Translations under genes and position numbers: made by a program | Notes under the pieces: generated by a model | Seen by the model: the letters and a program-made list of their open reading frames with translations, nothing else | Told to the model about the DNA's origin: nothing | Databases searched by the model: none | NCBI GenBank assembly: GCA_000024525.1 | Contig: CP001769.1 | Coordinates: forward strand, 1,350,001-1,414,000 | Origin: Spirosoma linguale DSM 74 | GTDB taxonomy: Bacteria; Bacteroidota; Bacteroidia; Cytophagales; Spirosomataceae | Length of the DNA: 64,000 nt | Reading direction: 5' to 3' | Shown: positions 53,969 through 63,070 of the stretch, piece after piece | How the letters are laid out: each line of letters starts with the position of its first letter | Numbering within the stretch: position 1 is the first letter of the stretch

Positions 53969-54688
53969 ATGAGTCAACGATCCTTACTTTGTCTCATCCA
54001 TGGTCACGGCGTAGATGCTTCCATTTGGGGTAGCGTCTACGCCGATTTGGCTTTGGACCATCAGGTTTTAACCCCTGATTTTTCGCGGCTTACCCACCTC
54101 ACAACTATTGAGGCCTATGCCGATGCACTGTACGACCAGCTGGCGTTGGCCGACGGCCAAAAAGTCATTCTGGCAGGTCATTCAATGGGCGGTTATATAG
54201 CTCTTGCCTTTGCCGAAAAGCATCCGGATCGGGTGCAGGGGCTGGTTTTGTATCATTCGACCGCTGTCGCCGATGACGAAGCCAAACGGCAGGCTCGTCA
54301 GCAGGTTATTCAGGAGTTGCGGACTAGCGGAACGCAACCGTTCATTCATAAACAAATGCCCAAAATGGTGGCTCCGTCCTATGCACCCGAACGAATAGAA
54401 GCACTGGAGGACCGGTTCAGAAATCTACCGGCCGAAGCACTCATTGCCGGTATAAAGGCCATTGCCAACCGACCCGACCGGACGGCTGTTATACGGGATG
54501 CCCGTTTTCCTGTTCTGCTCATTCTGGGCCGGGACGACCAACTTATACCGTACGAAAAAACAGCACAATTGGCCGACCTGTCCAGCCGAATCAAGCTAGT
54601 CACCATTGAACAGGCCGGACACCTGAGTATGGTCGAACAGCCCGCTCAATCGACGGCTGTTCTTCGGGATTTTGGTGGTCAATTTTAA
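53969..54688 (+). CDS. Alpha/beta-hydrolase fold protein
   Basis: A 239-residue protein from ATG 53969; a TTG three codons upstream is also in frame. The oxyanion motif is HGHGVDAS (about 11-18). The nucleophile elbow GHSMGG places Ser near residue 73, the catalytic Asp is in LGRDDQLIPYE, and the His in AGHLSMVEQP. A cap domain lies between strands 6 and 7 (about 105-160). Esterase or hydrolase activity is expected; the substrate is unknown. It follows the second lipoprotein gene by 19 bases and may share its transcript. Confidence 0.9.
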   Translation: MSQRSLLCLIHGHGVDASIWGSVYADLALDHQVLTPDFSRLTHLTTIEAYADALYDQLALADGQKVILAGHSMGGYIALAFAEKHPDRVQGLVLYHSTAVADDEAKRQARQQVIQELRTSGTQPFIHKQMPKMVAPSYAPERIEALEDRFRNLPAEALIAGIKAIANRPDRTAVIRDARFPVLLILGRDDQLIPYEKTAQLADLSSRIKLVTIEQAGHLSMVEQPAQSTAVLRDFGGQF

Positions 54689-54842
54689 CATAAGGCGTTA
54701 TTGAGTTTACGAAGGGAGGTCGATTTGGCTTCCTTTTCATGTTTTAAGCCCTTTTTAAGTCGATTATCCGTAAACTTGCACCTCATTTATAGGAACGTAA
54801 GGGACAACCTGAGTTGCCCGATCAGTTTATATCGTCAAGAGA

Positions 54843-55976
54843 ATGGCAGAACTGTTTAATGTTTATCCGCTATACGACATTGAGCCCGTTAAAGCGCAGG
54901 GGAGCTACCTTTGGGATACCCACGGCACCCGTTATCTCGACCTCTACGGTGGTCATGCAGTTATATCTGTAGGTCATACGCACCCGCGCTATGTACAGGC
55001 ATTGACCGATCAGTTGAACAAAATTTCGTTTTACTCCAATTCGGTCAAAATTCCGCTGCAACAGGAGCTGGCTGATAAACTGGGCGCACTTTCCGATCAT
55101 CCGGACTATGCGCTGTTCCTTTGTAACTCGGGTGCGGAAGCCAATGAAAATGCGCTGAAACTGGCCTCATTTCATAATGGTCGGACGCAGGTGGTAGCCT
55201 TTACCAAATCGTTTCATGGCCGTACGGCCGGAGCCGTAGCCGCTACCGATAATCCGGCTATTGTAGCTCCCATAAATTACAACCAGCACGTTACGTTTCT
55301 GCCTTACAATGATGTAGAAGCTGCCCGAACGGGTATTACAACGGATACCTGCGCTGTAATCATTGAAGGTATTCAGGGAGTTGGGGGTATACAGGTGGCT
55401 ACTGATGAATTTCTTCAGGCCCTCCGCCAGCGGTGCGACGAAACGGGTACCGTGCTCATTCTGGACGGTGTTCAGTGCGGATATGGCCGGTCGGGAAAAT
55501 TCTTCTCGCACCAGTTCAGCGGGATCGAAGCCGATATCATCTCGATGGCAAAAGGCATGGGCAACGGATTCCCGATTGGCGGTATCCTGATCTCGCCCAA
55601 GTTCAAGGCGAGTTACGGCTTGCTCGGAACAACCTTTGGCGGCAACCACCTGGCCTGTACGGCCGCCATTGCCGTGCTGGACATTATGAAAGATGAGGGC
55701 CTGATTGAAAATGCCATCCGGATGGGCAACTACCTCATGGACGGCATCCGGCAGATTGGCGGCTACAAAGAACTGCGGGGCCGTGGGTTGATGATCGGGA
55801 TCGAATATGACTACCCGGTCGATGCACTGCGCAAAACACTGCTATTTGACCATAAACAGTTTACGGGCGTAGCGGGTAAAACGATTATCCGACTGTTACC
55901 GTCGCTGGCTATTGGCGTCGAGGAAGCCGATCAGTTTCTGGAAGCGCTGGCTCTGGAAACGAAACAGACAGTTTAG
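54843..55976 (+). CDS. argD: Acetylornithine/succinylornithine aminotransferase
   Basis: A 377-residue class III PLP aminotransferase. The opening YPLYDIEPVKAQGSYLWDTHGTRYLDLYGG is typical, the PLP lysine is Lys237 in SMAKGMGNGFPIGG, and the phosphate/ring contacts are in CNSGAEANENALKLA and LDGVQCGYGRSGKF. The enzyme converts N-acyl-glutamate semialdehyde to N-acyl-ornithine. Its position upstream of argF' and argB supports arginine synthesis; the TA-like pair lies between. Confidence 0.93.
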   Translation: MAELFNVYPLYDIEPVKAQGSYLWDTHGTRYLDLYGGHAVISVGHTHPRYVQALTDQLNKISFYSNSVKIPLQQELADKLGALSDHPDYALFLCNSGAEANENALKLASFHNGRTQVVAFTKSFHGRTAGAVAATDNPAIVAPINYNQHVTFLPYNDVEAARTGITTDTCAVIIEGIQGVGGIQVATDEFLQALRQRCDETGTVLILDGVQCGYGRSGKFFSHQFSGIEADIISMAKGMGNGFPIGGILISPKFKASYGLLGTTFGGNHLACTAAIAVLDIMKDEGLIENAIRMGNYLMDGIRQIGGYKELRGRGLMIGIEYDYPVDALRKTLLFDHKQFTGVAGKTIIRLLPSLAIGVEEADQFLEALALETKQTV

Positions 55977-55978
55977 CG

Positions 55979-55986
55979 TATCTTTG
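55979..55986 (+). promoter_or_regulatory. -7 promoter box upstream of the DUF433 gene
   Basis: TATCTTTG matches TAnnTTTG and lies 16 bases before ATG 56003, immediately after the argD stop. It suggests the small gene pair can be transcribed independently. No clear -33 TTTG is present. Confidence 0.4.
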
Positions 55987-56002
55987 TTTAAAAACTTTCG
56001 CT

Positions 56003-56251
56003 ATGAACTGGCAGGATTATATTCATTCGGATGAGCAAATTGTATCGGGGAAGCCTGTCGTCAAAGGGACAAGATTGTCGGTTGAGTTTTTGTTAGAACG
56101 GCTCGCCGATGGTTGGACGGAGCAGGATCTGCTAGACAATTACCCCCGTTTGTCGAAAGAGTCTCTACAGGCAGTCTTTGCCTATGTGTATGCGACCATG
56201 AAGGATAATCTCGTCTTTTTTCCAGCCAGCAATTTACGTCAGGCATCATGA
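56003..56251 (+). CDS. DUF433 antitoxin-like protein
   Basis: An 82-residue protein with the DUF433 pattern: IHSDEQIVSGKPVVKGTRLSVEFLLERLADGWTEQDLLDNYPRLSKESLQAVFAYV. This helix-turn-helix-like family usually occurs as the antitoxin partner of a PIN-like DUF5615 protein. The stop overlaps the next start by ATGA. The pair is inserted in the arginine cluster. Confidence 0.9.
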   Translation: MNWQDYIHSDEQIVSGKPVVKGTRLSVEFLLERLADGWTEQDLLDNYPRLSKESLQAVFAYVYATMKDNLVFFPASNLRQAS

Positions 56252-56598
56252 CGTTTCTTGCTGACGAAAACTTTCCAGTTACAGCTTTTCGTCTGTTGCT
56301 CGAATCTGGTTTTGATATAAAGCATATTGCATTCGATATGCCCAGCATAACCGATGTCGATGTAACGGAACTAGCAATCAAAGAGAATCGAATCATTCTT
56401 ACCTTCGATGGTGATTATGGTACGCTGATTTTTAAGTTTGGTTATCGGCCACTGGGAGTTGTTTACTTTCGGCTACAAAATATAACGGCTGCTGAACCGG
56501 CTTATATTGTCAGGAATCTGATGAAAGAAGGGTACGAACTTGTGAATATGCATACTGTCGTTGAAAATGATAAAATACGTCAACGACGTATCCAATAA
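56248..56598 (+). CDS. DUF5615 (PIN-like) putative toxin
   Basis: A 116-residue protein with PIN-like acidic residues: FLADENFP at the start (Asp and Glu), then SITDVDVTELAIKENRIILTFDGDYG (about 30-54). This Mut7-C-like family is the predicted RNase partner of DUF433 proteins. It is coupled to the DUF433 gene and lies 51 bases before argF'. Confidence 0.88.
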   Translation: MTFLADENFPVTAFRLLLESGFDIKHIAFDMPSITDVDVTELAIKENRIILTFDGDYGTLIFKFGYRPLGVVYFRLQNITAAEPAYIVRNLMKEGYELVNMHTVVENDKIRQRRIQ

Positions 56599-56649
56599 TA
56601 GAAGAGACAGTTCACTAAACCGAATTTATAAATTGCTTAACGAGTACCA

Positions 56650-57612
56650 ATGACCAATTTTCTCTCCCTTGCTGACGTCACAGATATCGACGCGCTTATT
56701 CAGTCTGGTCTTGCTGCCAAAGCCAATCCATTTGCCGACCAGCATCTTGGTAAAAACAAAACGATTGGCCTGATCTTCTTTAATTCCAGTTTACGTACAA
56801 GGTTAAGTACCCAGAAAGCGGCCCAGAACCTCGGCATGAACGTGATGATCATGAACGTCGGGCAGGATAGCTGGGGGCTGGAAATGGAAGAAGGCGTGCT
56901 GATGAACGGCGACAAAGCCGAGCACGTTCGGGAAGCAGCCGCCGTAATGGGCCGCTACTGCAACATGATTGGTATTCGGGCCTTTGCCGAACTGAAAGAT
57001 CGGGAAAAAGACTACCGGGAACAGGTGATGCACCAGTTCGCGAAATATGCCAGAGTACCCATCGTAAATCTGGAATCAGCAACCCGCCACCCTCTTCAGT
57101 CGCTGGCCGATTGTATTACCATCGAGGAAGCGAAAACAGTGGCCCGGCCAAAGGTGGTACTTACGTGGCTGCCTCATTTCAAGCCCTTGCCGCAGGCCGT
57201 TGCCAACTCCTTCTGCGAGTGGATGAACGCCCGGGCGAAAGCCGGTCATATCGAGTTTATCGTAACGCATCCCGAAGGGTACGAACTGGCGCCCGAATTT
57301 GTAGGCGATGCTTACGTGACCCATAACCAGAGCGAAGCCTTTGCCGGAGCCGACTTTATTTATGGGAAAAACTGGTCGTCGTACACGCAGTACGGGCAAG
57401 TGCTCACGCAGGACCCATCCTGGGCGGTAACCATGGAAGACTTACAACTAACGAATAATGGAAAGTTTATGCACTGCCTGCCGGTACGCCGGAATCTGAA
57501 AGTGGCCGATGCGGTACTGGATAGTCCTCAATCGCTGGTTATTGAACAGGCTGCCAACCGCGAGTGGTCGGCGCAGGCGGTGTTAAAAGAAATTCTGAAG
57601 CACAATGGATAA
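56650..57612 (+). CDS. argF': N-acyl-ornithine carbamoyltransferase (predicted N-succinyl type)
   Basis: A 320-residue carbamoyltransferase. The carbamoyl-phosphate motif is FFNSSLRTRLS (about 43-53) rather than the STRTR of ordinary OTCase; HPLQSLADCITIEE and HCLPVRRNLKVAD are further family motifs. Residue 90 (GDKAEH) is Ala. As I recall, the Bacteroides N-succinyl enzyme has Pro90 here and the N-acetyl enzyme of Xanthomonas has Glu92, and small residues favour succinyl-ornithine. Succinyl specificity is therefore predicted. It overlaps argB by 8 bases. Confidence 0.9.
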   Translation: MTNFLSLADVTDIDALIQSGLAAKANPFADQHLGKNKTIGLIFFNSSLRTRLSTQKAAQNLGMNVMIMNVGQDSWGLEMEEGVLMNGDKAEHVREAAAVMGRYCNMIGIRAFAELKDREKDYREQVMHQFAKYARVPIVNLESATRHPLQSLADCITIEEAKTVARPKVVLTWLPHFKPLPQAVANSFCEWMNARAKAGHIEFIVTHPEGYELAPEFVGDAYVTHNQSEAFAGADFIYGKNWSSYTQYGQVLTQDPSWAVTMEDLQLTNNGKFMHCLPVRRNLKVADAVLDSPQSLVIEQAANREWSAQAVLKEILKHNG

Positions 57613-58387
57613 GCTTACCGTTATTAAGATTGGCGGGAACGTCATTGACGACCCAGCCGCGCTGAAGCGTTTTCTGACAGCCTTCGCCGGTTTATCGACA
57701 GCCAGACTGCTGGTGCACGGTGGGGGAAAAATAGCTACGCAGGTTGCCGAAAAACTGGGTATTCCAACGACCATGGTGGAGGGACGTCGCATTACAGATC
57801 AGCCCATGCTGGAGGTAGTGACGATGGTTTACGGTGGACTGGTCAATAAACAGATCGTTGCGCAGCTTCAGTCACTGGAGGTGAATGCGATTGGGATGAC
57901 GGGCGCCGATGCCGGAACCGTGCTGGCCAGAAAACGGCCTGTGAAAGACATCGACTACGGCATGGTCGGTGATATTGAGGACGTTGACTCGGGGCAAATT
58001 CAGTTTTTTCTGCGCCAGAGCCTGACGCCCGTTTTTGCACCCATTACATACAATAGCGCGGGCGATCTGCTGAACACCAATGCTGATACGATGGCCTCGG
58101 CTATTGCCGTTGACATGGCCCATCATAACGAGGTAACGCTGATCTATTGCTTCGAGAAGAAAGGCGTGCTGAAAGACCCTGCAGACGATAATAGTGTGAT
58201 CAACGAGCTAACCCCGGCGCTTTATGCCGATTATAAGGCGGCTGGTACCATTAATAAAGGGATGATCCCGAAGTTGGATAATGCGTTTAAAGCTCTGGAG
58301 AACGGTGTGTCCAGAGTGATTATCTGTCATGCAGACGAAGTAACCGAAGCGGTAAGACAGGGTGCTGGTACGACCCTGAAAAAATAA
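57605..58387 (+). CDS. argB: Acetylglutamate kinase
   Basis: A 260-residue amino-acid kinase with IKIGGNVIDD (Lys8 and the Gly-rich loop), LVHGGGKIATQVAEKLG, GMTGADAGTV, the NADTMASAIAVDMAHHNEVTLIY region, and GMIPKLDNAFKALENGVSRVIICHAD near the C terminus. It phosphorylates N-acyl-glutamate in the arginine pathway; given argF', the acyl group may be succinyl. It overlaps argF' by 8 bases, so translation is coupled. No long N-terminal arginine-sensing helix is seen. Confidence 0.95.
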   Translation: MDKLTVIKIGGNVIDDPAALKRFLTAFAGLSTARLLVHGGGKIATQVAEKLGIPTTMVEGRRITDQPMLEVVTMVYGGLVNKQIVAQLQSLEVNAIGMTGADAGTVLARKRPVKDIDYGMVGDIEDVDSGQIQFFLRQSLTPVFAPITYNSAGDLLNTNADTMASAIAVDMAHHNEVTLIYCFEKKGVLKDPADDNSVINELTPALYADYKAAGTINKGMIPKLDNAFKALENGVSRVIICHADEVTEAVRQGAGTTLKK

Positions 58388-58447
58388 AGCGGCATCAGCC
58401 GCTTGTTGATTGATATGCTAAAAGCAGCTCTTGGGCTGCTTTATTTT
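58387..58447. terminator. Terminator after argB / bidirectional
   Basis: Two hairpins lie in tandem: AAGCGGC/GCCGCTT (58387-58404) and AAAGCAGC/GCTGCTTT (58421-58442), the latter followed by ATTTTT. The second overlaps the stop codon of the convergent NlpC/P60 gene. Confidence 0.75.
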
Positions 58448-58986
58448 TCGGCTAACAAATGAACAACGCGTCGGATACCCATAAAACGGCGATGGTAGTA
58501 ACCTGCATGTAAGTAATCGTAACGGACTCCACCATTCCAGGCGGAGTGGATGAATTTGATGCGGTCGCCCACTACTTCGGTAATCAGGCCAACATGACCA
58601 ATGCGTTTGCCGGATGCACTATGTCCTTTGAAGAGAATTAAATCGCCGGGTTGTGCGGATTCTTTGTCGACAGGCTTACCTACGTTACCCTGGGCAGCAC
58701 TGGAATGAGGAAGCGAAATGCCAAACTTATTGTAACAAAAGCGGGTGAATCCTGAACAGTCAAACCCTCTTGTCGTTGTGCCACCTGAACGGTAGCGGAT
58801 GGAAAGGTGGTCTTTGGCGAAACCAATTACATTTTTAACGAGAGGAATCTGATCGTAAAAGCTTTCTTCAGCAGATGTTACGGTGGGTACGTCGGTAAGA
58901 TCTTGAGTTACAGTGGGTACGGTTTGTGCTTTAAGGATGCCAAACGAAGCAAAATAAACTACTGCGAGAAGTACTTTTTTCGTCAT
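58441..58986 (-). CDS. NlpC/P60-family peptidoglycan hydrolase (C40)
   Basis: A 181-residue secreted protein with a signal peptide (about 1-21, ending LKAQ), which fixes ATG 58986 over one seven codons upstream. The NlpC/P60 domain has the nucleophile Cys77 in GFDCSGFTRF, His131 in RIGHVGLI and His147 in FIHSAW as the third polar residue. Enzymes of this type hydrolyse D-gamma-Glu-diaminopimelate bonds in cell-wall peptides. Single-gene unit. Confidence 0.94.
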   Translation of the reverse strand: MTKKVLLAVVYFASFGILKAQTVPTVTQDLTDVPTVTSAEESFYDQIPLVKNVIGFAKDHLSIRYRSGGTTTRGFDCSGFTRFCYNKFGISLPHSSAAQGNVGKPVDKESAQPGDLILFKGHSASGKRIGHVGLITEVVGDRIKFIHSAWNGGVRYDYLHAGYYHRRFMGIRRVVHLLAEK

Positions 58987-59202
58987 AATGTTGAGGTTGA
59001 GTTGCAATCACATGTCATAAAAGTAGCAAAAGCTCTACATTCTACCTACCCGTTGAGGAGGCTTTTCTACACTCTTTATTTTATAGACTATGCTAACCCC
59101 TGAAAGTCACTGACAGTAAGATATTTGCAGTATATGAAAAATATGTAAAATTTATTTTAATCTATGTCCATAGTAGGGAGAAGGGCATTTTTTACATATG
59201 AA

Positions 59203-59256
59203 AAAAGCGGTTTAGCAATTATAACCCGATTGGGCTGTAAATGCTAAACCGCTTTT
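59203..59256 (-). terminator. Terminator downstream of the cytochrome-like gene
   Basis: AAAAGCGGTTTAGCA (59203-59217) and TGCTAAACCGCTTTT (59242-59256) are perfect 15-base complements. The A-run to the left becomes a T-run on the minus strand, ending the transcript of the gene at 59281. Confidence 0.85.
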
Positions 59257-59280
59257 GAAACGTACAACAATAGATTAAGC

Positions 59281-59715
59281 TCAGAACCAGCCAGCTCCAA
59301 CGATACGGAACGGCCAGGGGATAGACGCCAGAATGAGCAATAAGCCTATTCCATAGAAAATGCCGATCAGTCGTTGTTTGGTGATGGCATCGGTTGCCCG
59401 TTTCGAACGGGAATAACCGATGGTAATCAGTATGATGGCAATGAGCATCCCGGTAGTGTGTTCCACACTGTAGAAGCGATACAGTTTGTCGCTTAACATA
59501 CTGAAATTTACTAATGGGCTAATAAAAAAAAGAACAAGACCCAACAGCAATTGGGTATGTACAGCAATGAGGGTGAACAGGTAGAGCTTACGATTGCCAT
59601 CTGTGTAGCCACTTCGTCCCTGCCATTTGCCAATGGCAACAACAACGGCCACCAAAAGTAGGAGAAGAGCTATCCAGCGAAGCCCCGAGTGGGCATGTAC
59701 TAATCCAGGATACAT
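59281..59715 (-). CDS. Small membrane protein, cytochrome b-like
   Basis: A 144-residue protein with four predicted membrane helices, from ATG 59715 (MYPGLVHAHSGLRW); a longer in-frame ATG at 59766 does not look like part of the family. Histidines are placed near membrane faces in HAHSGLRW, AVHTQLLLG and EHTTGML, which could ligate haem as in b561-type proteins. Short Bacteroidota proteins of this type are usually annotated as cytochrome B; the haem role is inferred. Single-gene unit. Confidence 0.75.
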   Translation of the reverse strand: MYPGLVHAHSGLRWIALLLLLVAVVVAIGKWQGRSGYTDGNRKLYLFTLIAVHTQLLLGLVLFFISPLVNFSMLSDKLYRFYSVEHTTGMLIAIILITIGYSRSKRATDAITKQRLIGIFYGIGLLLILASIPWPFRIVGAGWF

Positions 59716-59849
59716 AACTAGGTTGATTTTACGGGTAAATTGATTTTCTGGCAAATAAACAACCAAATCAGGACTTTTAACGGAAGCCGGTTAAGGGTTT
59801 CTGCGAACGCTAAAACCAATTTACCCGATAAATCGGTTGTTGGGCTACT

Positions 59850-60152
59850 ATGATACTCTATAACACGACCTATAGCGTGGCCGAAGAAGTTGCCGAAGAT
59901 TGGCTTCGCTGGATGAAACGCTTCTTTCTGCCAGCCGCCATGGCTACCGAATTACCCACCGGCTACCGAACGCTCCGGCTACTTACCGAACTCGATAACG
60001 GGGGGGTAACTTTCTCTATTCAGCTTGACTTCAATACCCGGACCGATTACGAAGCCTACCTCGAATCACACGCCGACACGCTGCGGCAGCGAATTAAACA
60101 CCGCTTCGGCAACCAGTTCATCTCGTTCGATACGCTTCTGGAAGAAGCTTAG
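59850..60152 (+). CDS. DUF4286 family protein
   Basis: A 100-residue protein with the DUF4286 pattern: MILYNTTYSVAEEVAEDWLRWMK at the start, then GYRTLRLLTELDNGGVTFSIQLDF and a C-terminal GNQFISFDTLLEEA. The ferredoxin-like fold is predicted; function is unknown. It is convergent with the RND transporter gene, with 43 bases between them. Confidence 0.9.
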   Translation: MILYNTTYSVAEEVAEDWLRWMKRFFLPAAMATELPTGYRTLRLLTELDNGGVTFSIQLDFNTRTDYEAYLESHADTLRQRIKHRFGNQFISFDTLLEEA

Positions 60153-60195
60153 AAAGCTATGTGATATAGCTAGTGCAACGTTGATGCATCCTACA

Positions 60196-62586
60196 TCATA
60201 CATCTTTTCTCTTCCTCCGTTTGTCGACGGTCAGAAGGAAGGCGGGGAGGAGAATCAGGTTGGAGGCCATGCCCATGAGCAGGGTAATGGATACCAGAAT
60301 GCCCAGCGCTACGGTGCCCTGAAAGGTCGATGCGGCAAAGATGGCAAAACCCGCAAACAGAATCATGGCCGTGTAGAACATGCTGATGCCCGTGTAGCGA
60401 ATCGTTTCCGAAACGGCACGGTCCAGCGTCATTTTCTGGTTTCGTAACTCATCCCGGTACTTCGTAATAAAGTAGATCGTGCCGTCAGACGAAATGCCGA
60501 AAGCAATGCTGAAAATCAGGATAGTCGAAGGCTTCAGGTGAATGCCGCAGAATCCCATGATACCGGCCGTTACAATGAGCGGTACAACGCTCGGCAGAAT
60601 GGCAATCAGGCTTAGACGTACATCGCGCAGGAGGATGATCAGGATTACGGAAACCAGCAAAATGGCCAGCACGGTGCTTTCAGCCAGGTTTTTCAGCAGG
60701 TAGTCGTTACCACGGGTGAAGACCACGCTGTTGCCGGTAATGTGTACGTCGTAGGCTTCGTCAGCGGCAACCCGCTTTCCCGTTGTGCGGTCTATGTTGA
60801 AGATCGAGTCGGCTTTGGGTTGCAACTCCTTGAGTAGCTGGGTAGTCCGCACGGTGCCCACATCGGGCATCTGGAAACTTACGCGGGTGTAGCGATACGT
60901 GCTGTCGAGGTAAGCTTTGAACGCCAGCCCTCCGCCCGCGTTTTTGGCTCCTTTCAGTTGGGGCGCGTAGCTGGCAAGCTGATTTAATTCGAGCGCACCG
61001 GGCAGGGCAAAGTATTTGGGGTCGCCACCCCGGTAAGCCTGATACAGGAACTTGACCGCTTCAACCAGCGAAAGGGGGCGGGTGAACTCGCCGTATTTGT
61101 TGAACTCCCGCTCAAGCAGCTTTATTTTGGTTAACGTCTGGGGCGTAAGCACCCGCCCAGCGCGTTTGGTATCGATGCTCACTTCAAAGGGCATTACGCC
61201 CTTGAACCGACTCTCGATGAATTTCAGATCGGTATAAATCGGGTCATTTTTTGGCAGATCATCCACTATGAAACCAATGGGGTTTATCTGTAGCGCCCCT
61301 ACAATAGAAATAGCCGTCAAAATGCCGATAAACGTATAGATGGCCGTTCGGCGGGTGCGTACCAGATGATTGACCCAGGTCAGAAAACCGCTCACTTGCT
61401 TGCGTTCCAGGTGGCCGCGCTGCTTAGGGGATGGCTGCTTCAGGTAACTGAAAATGATGGGCGTCAGGATGAGCGACACGGCATAAGTCGTCATGATCCC
61501 AAAGGCCGATACCAGGCCAAATTGAACCAGAAGGGGGCTGCCGGTAAAATAAAAGACAAAGAAGCCGATGCTTGTGGTGATGTTGGCAAAGAAGGTCGTT
61601 TCGCCCACTTTCTCGGTAGCGATCATCAGGGCTTCGTGCTGGCTCCGGTGCCGGTTGAGCTCCTCGTGGTAGCGGTTAAGCAGGAAAATGACGTTCGGAA
61701 CACCAATAACGATAATCAGGGGAGGAATCAGACCCGTTAGCAAGGTGATGTCGTAACCCAGCAGAACAATGTAGCCCGTCGCCCAGATTACGCCGACACC
61801 AACGACCGCCAGCGCTGCCAGTACGACCGTGAACGAACGGAAAAAATAAAAGAGAATCAGGGCCGTGACCAGAAACGCCAGCCCCAGAAACAGAAACATC
61901 TCTTTACTGACCTTAGCTGTAAATTCAGTGCGTATGTAAGGCATCCCCGACATGTGAACCGTGCCGTCGGATGGTGAGGCCATTGAACTAACCAGCTGGT
62001 GCTGCCGACCAAACGAATCCGCAACGGCTTCGACTCGTCTGACGAGCGAAATGCGATTCTTGGTATTGACCACTTTCTGGTCGAAGGTAATCGCCATCAG
62101 GTGCGCCCGCCCGCTGCTGTCGGTCACCAAACCCCGGTAAAAGGGGAGGGAGGCAATGCGCGCTTTCAGGCTGTCGAGACCGGATTGAGACGTGAGTGGT
62201 CCCGAAATTAGCGGACGAACGCGGAACGTATGCGCCGAATCGTCGCGGGTGACGCCGACGAGATTTGCGTTGGAAACTACATCTTTGATGCCTTCGATAC
62301 GACGGATTTTCTGTCCCAGTGCGTACCAGTCGTTGAAAAAGCCGAGCTGATACATACTATCGGTCTCAATGGCGAGTACCATCACACTGCCATCCTGCCC
62401 AAAGCGCGATTTAAAGGCCTCGTAACGCTGGTAATCGGGGTCGGTAACGGGCAGGATTTTCGCCAGTTCGTACGACAGCTTGACTCTGCTGGCCTGATAC
62501 CCCATGAAAACTGTGCCCAGAAGCACGGCCACTAATAAAACGATTCTATTTGTTAAAATAAACGATGCGATACGGTGCCAAATCAT
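60196..62586 (-). CDS. RND/MMPL-superfamily transporter
   Basis: A 796-residue protein from ATG 62586 (MIWHRIASFILTNRIVLLVAVLLG). Twelve membrane helices are arranged as two repeats of one helix, a periplasmic domain of about 200 residues and five helices. SSD/MMPL-type segments are GLIPPLIIVIGVPNVIFLLNRYHEE and ILIFSIAFGISSDGTIYFITKYRDE in the fourth-helix positions, each with conserved Asp or Asn. The family exports lipids, hopanoids or drugs by proton motive force; no membrane-fusion partner is adjacent, which fits the MMPL/HpnN-like single-component group. The substrate is unknown. Confidence 0.9.
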   Translation of the reverse strand: MIWHRIASFILTNRIVLLVAVLLGTVFMGYQASRVKLSYELAKILPVTDPDYQRYEAFKSRFGQDGSVMVLAIETDSMYQLGFFNDWYALGQKIRRIEGIKDVVSNANLVGVTRDDSAHTFRVRPLISGPLTSQSGLDSLKARIASLPFYRGLVTDSSGRAHLMAITFDQKVVNTKNRISLVRRVEAVADSFGRQHQLVSSMASPSDGTVHMSGMPYIRTEFTAKVSKEMFLFLGLAFLVTALILFYFFRSFTVVLAALAVVGVGVIWATGYIVLLGYDITLLTGLIPPLIIVIGVPNVIFLLNRYHEELNRHRSQHEALMIATEKVGETTFFANITTSIGFFVFYFTGSPLLVQFGLVSAFGIMTTYAVSLILTPIIFSYLKQPSPKQRGHLERKQVSGFLTWVNHLVRTRRTAIYTFIGILTAISIVGALQINPIGFIVDDLPKNDPIYTDLKFIESRFKGVMPFEVSIDTKRAGRVLTPQTLTKIKLLEREFNKYGEFTRPLSLVEAVKFLYQAYRGGDPKYFALPGALELNQLASYAPQLKGAKNAGGGLAFKAYLDSTYRYTRVSFQMPDVGTVRTTQLLKELQPKADSIFNIDRTTGKRVAADEAYDVHITGNSVVFTRGNDYLLKNLAESTVLAILLVSVILIILLRDVRLSLIAILPSVVPLIVTAGIMGFCGIHLKPSTILIFSIAFGISSDGTIYFITKYRDELRNQKMTLDRAVSETIRYTGISMFYTAMILFAGFAIFAASTFQGTVALGILVSITLLMGMASNLILLPAFLLTVDKRRKRKDV

Positions 62587-63070
62587 ACCTGAATGAACGC
62601 GAAATAAGTCTGCAAGGTACGGAAAAACGGTGGCGTACGACGAATAAGCCCATCGTTTGCCCCACAGAATGGCAGGAGCGGTAAAGCCCATATGTTATCC
62701 TTATCTTATAGTTCGGATAGACATGGTAGGGCCTGTTTGATTGATCAGGTCGTGAACCGTTGGGAACATTCGGCAAAAAGTGTAGCTACGGGAGTTGTTG
62801 TAAGTAACGAAATCGTTTATAAAATCTCGGGAAGTGTACTTGATCTCATTGATTGAACGACTTGTTGTAGTGTAAATTAACATTCGTATGTAGTAATATT
62901 AATCCATAAATTATAGTGTAAAATGAAGTTTTAGTTGGATAATAGTTTGCCTTGGGAGAGGTGGTCGTTGTAAGACGGGCAAATCCTTTTGGGAAACCAA
63001 ACAAAAGAGTCTATAAGTCGATTATAGTAACAGACTTTATGGTTTTCATTAATTCGCTAACATAACTATC
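62587..63070. other. Divergent intergenic region with a small dyad
   Basis: This 484-base gap contains no convincing gene. CTATAA and TTATAG (63011-63027) bracket five bases upstream of the glycosyltransferase gene and could be an operator or start-proximal structure. A clear promoter pair was not found. Confidence 0.4.
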
